Part shown: piece after piece, positions 58,927 through 64,000 of the stretch
Layout of the letters: each line of letters begins with the position of its first letter
How positions within the stretch are numbered: the stretch's first letter is position 1
From: Mesoplasma syrphidae
Lineage (GTDB): Bacteria > Bacillota_I > Bacilli_A > Mycoplasmatales > Mycoplasmataceae
Direction of reading: 5' to 3'
Length of the DNA: 64,000 nucleotides
NCBI RefSeq assembly: GCF_002843565.1
Contig: NZ_CP025257.1
Location: forward strand, 186,001 to 250,000
Notes under the pieces: model-generated
What the model was told of the DNA's origin: nothing
The model's input: the letters and a program-made list of their open reading frames with translations, nothing else
Database searches by the model: none
Translations under genes and position numbers: made by a program

Positions 58927-59539
58927 AAACGTTCTTATTGTTACTGCTGAAACAAATATTAATTATAATTCATTTAACAATAATGAAAATATTATTATTG
59001 GAGTTGAAAGAGGGTGTCTCGACTTAATTTATCGTGATTACAAAATTGATTATGCAATTGGTGATTTTGATAAAGTTTCTGGAGAAGAGCTTGAGCTGAT
59101 CAAATCCAAAGTTAATAAAGTTGAAATTTTAAATTGTGAAAAGGATTATTTTGATGGTGAAGAAGCAATTATAAGGGCTTTAGCATACAGTCCTCAAAAA
59201 ATTATTTTCGTGGCAAATCCCACAAAACGTTATGATAAAAACTTTTCCATTTTTAGTTTAGTTTTTAAGTATGGTATTTATTTCATGAATGAAGACACAA
59301 ATATTTTCTTAATAAAAAAAGGTACTAAAGTTTTAAATTTTGATGATTATCAGGAAAAAACCTATGTAAGTTTTTTTTCACGAGTTCCTACTTTAATTAC
59401 AATTGAGGGTTTGAAATATACTACTGAAAATTTTTTGCTTAACCAATATGATATAACATGTGCATCAAATGCTTTTATTCCAAATAAAGATGGTAAAATC
59501 ACTGTCACAGAAGATATTATTTGCATAATGACTAAATAA
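58919..59539 (+). CDS. thiN: Thiamine diphosphokinase
   Basis: 206 aa. It converts thiamine to thiamine diphosphate. The N-terminal domain shows VERGCLDLIYRD near residues 28-39, AIGDFDKVS near 46-54 and the KDYFDGEEAI segment near 78-87 (equivalent of KD.TD.E.A). The C-terminal lobe is more divergent than in Bacillus. It overlaps rpe by 8 bases and a terminator follows. Confidence 0.86.
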   Translation: MTKNVLIVTAETNINYNSFNNNENIIIGVERGCLDLIYRDYKIDYAIGDFDKVSGEELELIKSKVNKVEILNCEKDYFDGEEAIIRALAYSPQKIIFVANPTKRYDKNFSIFSLVFKYGIYFMNEDTNIFLIKKGTKVLNFDDYQEKTYVSFFSRVPTLITIEGLKYTTENFLLNQYDITCASNAFIPNKDGKITVTEDIICIMTK

Positions 59540-59543
59540 TATT

Positions 59544-59576
59544 AAAAAACAGGTGATCTTAACGCCTGTTTTTTTA
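59544..59576 (+). terminator. Intrinsic terminator after thiN
   Basis: Stem AAAAACAGGTG / CGCCTGTTTTT with one G-U pair and a 7-nt loop, then a T-run. It ends the prpC-thiN operon. Confidence 0.85.
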
Positions 59577-59985
59577 AATATACTATTTATAAATGACTTA
59601 TTAACTATATCAATTTAAGAAGCAAGGCTTAGGAATGAAGTTACTTAGATAATGCAAAAGCATATTAGCTAAGTGTTATTAATTTGTTATAATAGCTTTG
59701 CATAATGAGCAAATCAATTATGAAAATATAAAAAATTTAGATTTTAATATTCTTATCTCATGATATGTATGTACTGAAAGTTTCGAGATTAATTATCGGT
59801 TTTGCTTTTGGTAGTTAATTTATTAGCTTATGAGTCTGAATAATAAACGCCAAATGAAATATAAAATCTAGCAAAAGTCAAATTTGCAAGACTTATAATG
59901 AGTACTTACTCAATATTTAAAAATAAAAAAAAGATTTCGGAATATTTAATTGAGATCTTTTCTTATTAAACCCTGCCTTTGCCTT
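59577..59985. other. Gene-free stretch of about 400 bp
   Basis: No supported ORF. A plus-strand TATAAT lies at 59689-59694 but no good -35 is seen, and small hairpins occur. The terminator of the DUF2188 gene lies at its right end. Confidence 0.5.
59922..59962 (-). terminator. Intrinsic terminator after the DUF2188-like gene
   Basis: On the minus strand a stem AAAAGATCTC / GAAATCTTTT, one mismatch, is followed by a long T-run. Confidence 0.7.
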
Positions 59986-60423
59986 TTAATTATTAATTGT
60001 TTTCAAAGCACGCTTATTATTTTTTAAGGCATTTTTCAAATTCATTTTTGATTTCTTTAAGCGTTCTTTTGCCAAATCATATTTACGCTTAGCAATATAA
60101 TGTTCAGTTTCATGAGCGACTTTTAGTTCAGATTTTCGTTTTTGCTTTTCAACTTTGGCAACAGTTAATTCTGCTCTAGCTAATTTAACATCGCTAAGCG
60201 TTTTGTCAAAAATCTCGTTAGATGTTTGAATACTTGTATAGTCAACAATGTCATATCCAGACTTGTCAGTATGAATTCTTAAAATAGTTCTATTACCTTT
60301 AGCCATCTTACGAGCCATGTCAATGGCTTCAGCCTTAGTTTTAAAATTTCCTGTTTTTTGGTTAAGTCTTACATGAATAAAGCCTTTTTTGTCGCGTTCG
60401 ACGCTTCATCGGTTTTTTTCCAT
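59986..60423 (-). CDS. DUF2188-like protein with Lys-rich helical tail
   Basis: 145 aa. The first about 70 residues look like a DUF2188 domain: MEKNRWSVERD at the start, KTGNFKTKAEAIDMARKMA near residues 22-40 and a short strand IHTDKSGYDIVDY. The remaining half is a highly charged helix with many Lys and Arg. It might bind nucleic acid or act as a small basic cytoplasmic protein; function unknown. TTGGAGG precedes the ATG. One TGA near the N-terminus reads as Trp. Confidence 0.75.
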
Positions 60424-60482
60424 TACTAGCCTCCAATATATTTATATTATATAATTTACTTTTCAAAATTGCTTTGCAAAAT

Positions 60483-60511
60483 AAAAAAAGCATGTCCCCA
60501 CGCTTTTTTTG
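60483..60511 (-). terminator. Intrinsic terminator after tRNA-Leu
   Basis: On the minus strand stem GCGTG / CATGC (one G-U pair) with loop GGGA and T-run TTTTTTT. Confidence 0.75.
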
Positions 60512-60520
60512 TTTTATAAC

Positions 60521-60605
60521 TGGTGCCCTCTATCGGGGTCGAACCGATACGAGTTTCCTCGTCAGATTTTGAGTCTGATGCGTCTGCCAATTCCGCCAAG
60601 GGGGC
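60521..60605 (-). tRNA. tRNA-Leu (CAA)
   Basis: 85-nt class II tRNA with a long variable arm and anticodon CAA in the loop CTCAAAA, decoding UUG. CCA is encoded at 60521-60523. The acceptor stem has one C-A mismatch (fifth pair, 5' GCCCCCT with 3' AGAGGGC), which is unusual. A minus-strand TATAAT lies about 13 bp upstream. Confidence 0.93.
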
Positions 60606-60697
60606 AATTACTTATATATTATATCTTGTTAAAACGCTGCTGACTACATTTTATTTAAAAATAAAGTATTATTTATATAGAGAAAATAGGAGAAAGC

Positions 60698-61537
60698 ATG
60701 AAAAATTATTATAAAGCATGAGCGTTTATTCCGCTAGTTATTTGAATAATTTTATTTCCGGCGATTGGAATTACAATTGGTTTAGCAACTGGTGCTTTTA
60801 ATCAGTCAATTACTGAAACAATGCCTTCTTACATGTATTGAATTTTAGTTGTTTGTTTTGCCGCAGCAATTTATTGTTTATGTGTTTTAATATGATGAGC
60901 ATGCAAAATGAATTCAATTGCTACAAATGACTTATTTATTAAATTACTTATTTTTATGTCACTGAATTTTATTGCTTATTTGTTAATTGCAAAGGCTATT
61001 CAAATTAATAATCAAATTAAGCGGGAAAAAGATCTTGATAATAACAAGTACAAGCAAAAATTGGTTTCTCAAATAAATGAGGATATGTTCATTCCTGATT
61101 GAGAAAAAGCTATTATTGCTCAAAAAGCTGCAAAAAAGCAGAAAAAAGTTGTTATTAAAGTAGAAGCTGAAATTGATCTCAGTTCGGAGATCAAAGTCGA
61201 GCGTATGCTTATTAGAAATTTTGTGAAATATGTAATGTATCAAGTTTTCAAAGAAAATCCGGGAATTACCAATACTTATCAAATCACCAAGTTAATTGAA
61301 ACAAAGGTAAACGATGTAGACATTAAAAATAATTTGCTTGGTAAATATTCTGAAGAGTTTAAGCAATGAAATAGTCCTGATGAGATGATAAAAGTTAGCA
61401 TAACCGATGTCAAAAAGCTGTTAAACGAAGTTGATGCGAAAGAAATTATGATTGCTCATAAGCAGGATCGAGTTGATATTACGATAGAAGTTCAAGTAAA
61501 AATTGAAAAAGAAAAAAAACAGAGTCTTTTTTGCTAA
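60698..61537 (+). CDS. Membrane protein, function unknown
   Basis: 279 aa. Three hydrophobic segments in the first about 110 residues (about 8-30, 47-66 and 82-101), then a long cytoplasmic part rich in Lys, Glu, Ile and Val, with a very Lys-rich end. AGGAGA precedes the ATG. Five or more TGA codons encode Trp. The terminator hairpin overlaps the last codons. Not recognised. Confidence 0.68.
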
Positions 61538-61562
61538 AAATATTCTGTTTTTTTTTTTTTTT
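61513..61562 (+). terminator. Intrinsic terminator overlapping the end of the membrane protein gene
   Basis: Stem AAAACAGA / TCTGTTTT with a loop that spans the stop codon, followed by about 18 T residues. Confidence 0.75.
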
Positions 61563-62559
61563 TAACAAAAACAAGATGCCAAACCTTTTCAAAAAAATAA
61601 GTAAATTTTTCAAAGGCTTTAGAAGAAAAAAACAAAAGAATTAAAAGAATAGTACATATTCAAAGTCTAATAATTTGATTAACGCAATTTAAATTAAATA
61701 ATTTTTATATAACATATCTCCGCTTTATATTAACAAATTGGGTATTTCACTTCTTGCAAAAATAGTTATTTACTTTGTAAATAATGCAATATTACATCTA
61801 TAACTGCTTTGTATAAAATTAAAATGCTCATGTCAAATTACTTTTTTGTATAAAAAAATTTTTTGATTCTAGTAAATATTTTGTTGGTGCTTTTTTAGTA
61901 AAGGTTAATTACTATTATTCATATTAAAGTCTTTAGGCTTCAATCGGGTACAAACTATTTTTCGTTTAAAAACAGAACTGCAACAGCAGCAAATAATTAA
62001 TATATGTTTGTAGTTTCATTCTTAAACCGTGCCAAGATATTGATCTAAGTTTTTATTTGTAATACCCAAATAAAAATTTTGTCTTTTGATAAAAAAACAA
62101 AAAAAACAAAAAAATCACACTTTTATTTAATTTGTTGATACTATTACACATAAGATAAAGGAATCGCTTATGAAAAACACAGTTTTAAACAATGTTTATA
62201 GTACTTATAAAATTTGTAAAAAATGTTTTTCTGCGTTCTGATTATCTGCGAAAAATAATTTTTTTAATAGTTTAATGAATTTTGGCGACATGCAAATGGC
62301 ATTCATCAAATTCATTTTTAATATAAATAATATCATTAATTTTAAGTAATTAATTATATTGAAAAACTTTAGAGGGCTATTTTTTAGTAGATAATTGGTA
62401 TTTTAGCATACAATTTTCAAAATATAAATTACATAAAAATACAGATAAAAAATATAAAAATATCTTTAATAACAAATAGTTACTCAAAAAGCACAAAAAA
62501 TAATAATATTTTAAACTAATTAATAATTTTTTTCGTCTACAAAATAAAGAGGGAAGGAG
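61563..62559. other. Long spacer with no clear gene before the opp operon
   Basis: About 1 kb, very AT-rich. Apart from the small ORF at 62170-62349 there is no supported coding region. The opp promoter and leader should lie in its right half, but I could not settle one. Confidence 0.5.
62170..62349 (+). CDS. Short ORF, doubtful
   Basis: 59 codons starting with ATG 8 bases after AAAGGA; composition is Asn, Phe and Lys rich with two Met in a row of short segments and one TGA read as Trp. No similarity recognised. It could be a real small peptide or a chance frame. Confidence 0.3.
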
Positions 62560-63783
62560 ATGTTAGATTTGACTGAAAAATCAAAAGAATTGGATATAGC
62601 TCAATTAATTGATGAAGTTAGTTCATCAGTTCATGAAACAAAAAATGCCAACAGCATTTTCCAAAGAGTGCCGTATTATTTTAATAAATGAAAAGAAAAA
62701 ATTGATGAATTTAAAAAGCACTATCCATTGCTAACTTATTCAGTAAAAAGAATTGTTCTTTCAATTATTACAGTTTATGTAACTATAGCCATTGTCTATT
62801 GTATGTTAAATTTTATTATTTCGGATTCAACATTTACATTAGATTTAAATGACAAATTAATTGCGCAAAATGGTGGAGTAAATGGTGAATGATATCAAAA
62901 CATCTTAAGAAGCCGAAAAGCTAAATTAGGTGTTGATAAACCATTAATTACACAAATATTATATTACTGAAGAAATATTACACCAATTATTCCCAAAAAG
63001 ATTGAAATAATTTCTTCTCAACCGGGAGATCCAATTACAACTTATGAAACAGTAACAAAATGATTTTACTTAGGTTTATCACTTAGCAGGGATGTTGCTG
63101 GCCAATTCGGAAAACCTATTTCAGGGATATTTGCAAAAGCAATGCCACTTTCATTTTTAGTAGGTGGTACGGGTACCCTATTATCATTTTTTGTTGGTAT
63201 ACCATTAGGTATTTTATTAGCAAGGAAAAAAGATAAGCCATTGGATACGATAATTACGACAATAACATTAGCACTAATAGCTATTCCTGTTTTGGTTATC
63301 ATAGTTCCATTCTATCAATTTACACTTATATTTTTAGGTAGCAAAACAAGTTGGGATAGTCTTTCAACAATACATAAAGCGTTTCCAATAATAGCAATTA
63401 TGTTACTAGTTACACCTGGAATAATTATTGAAACAAGAAGACTTGTTATTGACGAAATGACAGCTGACTATACCAAATTTGCAAACTCAAAAGGGTTAAG
63501 TGAAACTTATGTATTTTATGTTCACGTATTTAGAAATGCATTTATTAGAATGGTTAGAAATATACCAACAATATTTTTGTTCACAATTTTTGGTTCAAGT
63601 ATTTTAATTGAAACAATGTGACAAATGAAGGGTATGAGCTATTACATGGTTAGAGCCATCAAATTTACAGATGTCTTCACGGTTTTAGGTTTTGCTACAC
63701 TTTCAGCATCTTTAGGAATTATAACTACATTAATTGGAGATTTATTGCTAGCAATACTTGATCCAAGAGTTAGCTTGAAATAG
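62560..63783 (+). CDS. oppB: Oligopeptide ABC transporter permease OppB
   Basis: 407 aa. A cytoplasmic stretch of about 65 residues precedes the first helix (IVLSIITVYVTIAIVYCML), and a loop of about 120 residues leads to the permease core: FLVGGTGTLLSFFVGIPLGILLA and further helices. The coupling EAA-type loop is DEMTADYTKFANSKGLSETY near 299-318, and the end WQMKGMSYYMVRAI and DPRVSL fits OppB/DppB. The AAGGAG site abuts the ATG at 62560, so a TTG at 62569 may be the real start. oppC follows 8 bp later. Substrate: oligopeptides, by family. Confidence 0.9.
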
Positions 63784-63791
63784 GGGGATAA

Positions 63792-64000
63792 ATGAAAAAT
63801 ATTGACATTAAAAACATAGATATTAATAATTTAGACTCTAGATTATTTGAAGTTGTAGGTGATGATTTACAATCAGCAGAACAAATTTATACAAAGCCAT
63901 ACAAATACTGAAACACTGTATTAAAAAAAATATTAAAAAGTTATACTTTCATGATTTGCGCGTCTATACTATTAATTTTTATAATAATGACTTGCACAGT
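63792..64000 (+). CDS. oppC: Oligopeptide ABC transporter permease OppC, N-terminal part
   Basis: The first 69 codons are visible; the gene continues past the window. A charged N-terminal stretch is followed by the start of the first membrane helix (FMICASILLIFIIMTC). GGGGGA precedes the ATG. The name follows from position after oppB and the OppC-type leader. Confidence 0.7.

Overview
This window is a piece of a Mollicutes (Mycoplasmatota) chromosome, most likely from the Spiroplasma / Mesoplasma / Entomoplasma group. The DNA is very AT-rich, and almost every real gene contains in-frame TGA codons at conserved tryptophan positions, so genetic code 4 applies. The window carries both tryptophan tRNAs that this code needs: one with anticodon UCA for UGA and one with CCA for UGG. 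Lipoprotein signal peptides are common, no cell-wall genes are seen, and the Ser/Thr kinase lacks the external PASTA domains found in walled Firmicutes. Gene coordinates below read TGA as Trp, so many genes run past points where a standard-code ORF would stop.

Layout, left half: the end of a polytopic membrane protein; divergent coaX and coaD; an nrnA-led operon with a large solute-binding lipoprotein and a complete sugar-type ABC importer; tRNA-His; a probably frameshifted gene and a small membrane protein; acpP, a Fur-family regulator and a PAP2 phosphatase; a convergent ABC exporter pair; the tandem tRNA-Trp genes; a DEAD-box helicase; two DegV lipid-binding genes; ytpR-pncB-tyrS; a candidate structured RNA; rpsD with a folded leader; then ezrA and thiI. 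Next comes a replication/repair and glycolysis stretch: dnaE-polA-mutM, dnaB-dnaI, gapA and pgk.

Layout, right half: membrane proteins; ribonuclease J; a purine-class riboswitch that closely resembles the 2'-deoxyguanosine riboswitch of Mesoplasma florum, followed by nrdF-nrdI-nrdE; a lipoprotein with internal repeats; def; rsmD-gmk-rsmB; an anchored surface-type protein; prpC-prkC-rsgA-rpe-thiN; a DUF2188-like protein; tRNA-Leu; another membrane protein; and the start of an oligopeptide permease operon (oppB, partial oppC). Much of the order (tyrS/rpsD/ezrA/thiI, polA/mutM/dnaB/dnaI, and def/gmk/rsmB/prpC/prkC/rsgA/rpe/thiN) resembles Bacillus, which supports several assignments.

The most interesting locus is 42.8-46.7 kb. 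The ribonucleotide reductase small subunit has Val, Pro and Lys in place of three metal-binding Glu residues. This is the signature of the metal-free, DOPA-radical class Ie enzymes. The riboswitch upstream would sense a product of the same pathway. Other items worth a second look are the terminator-like hairpin between the two tRNA-Trp genes, an unannotated multi-hairpin RNA at 22.45-22.69 kb with its own promoter and terminator, the folded rpsD leader, and two copies of a tandem DnaA-box-like octamer.
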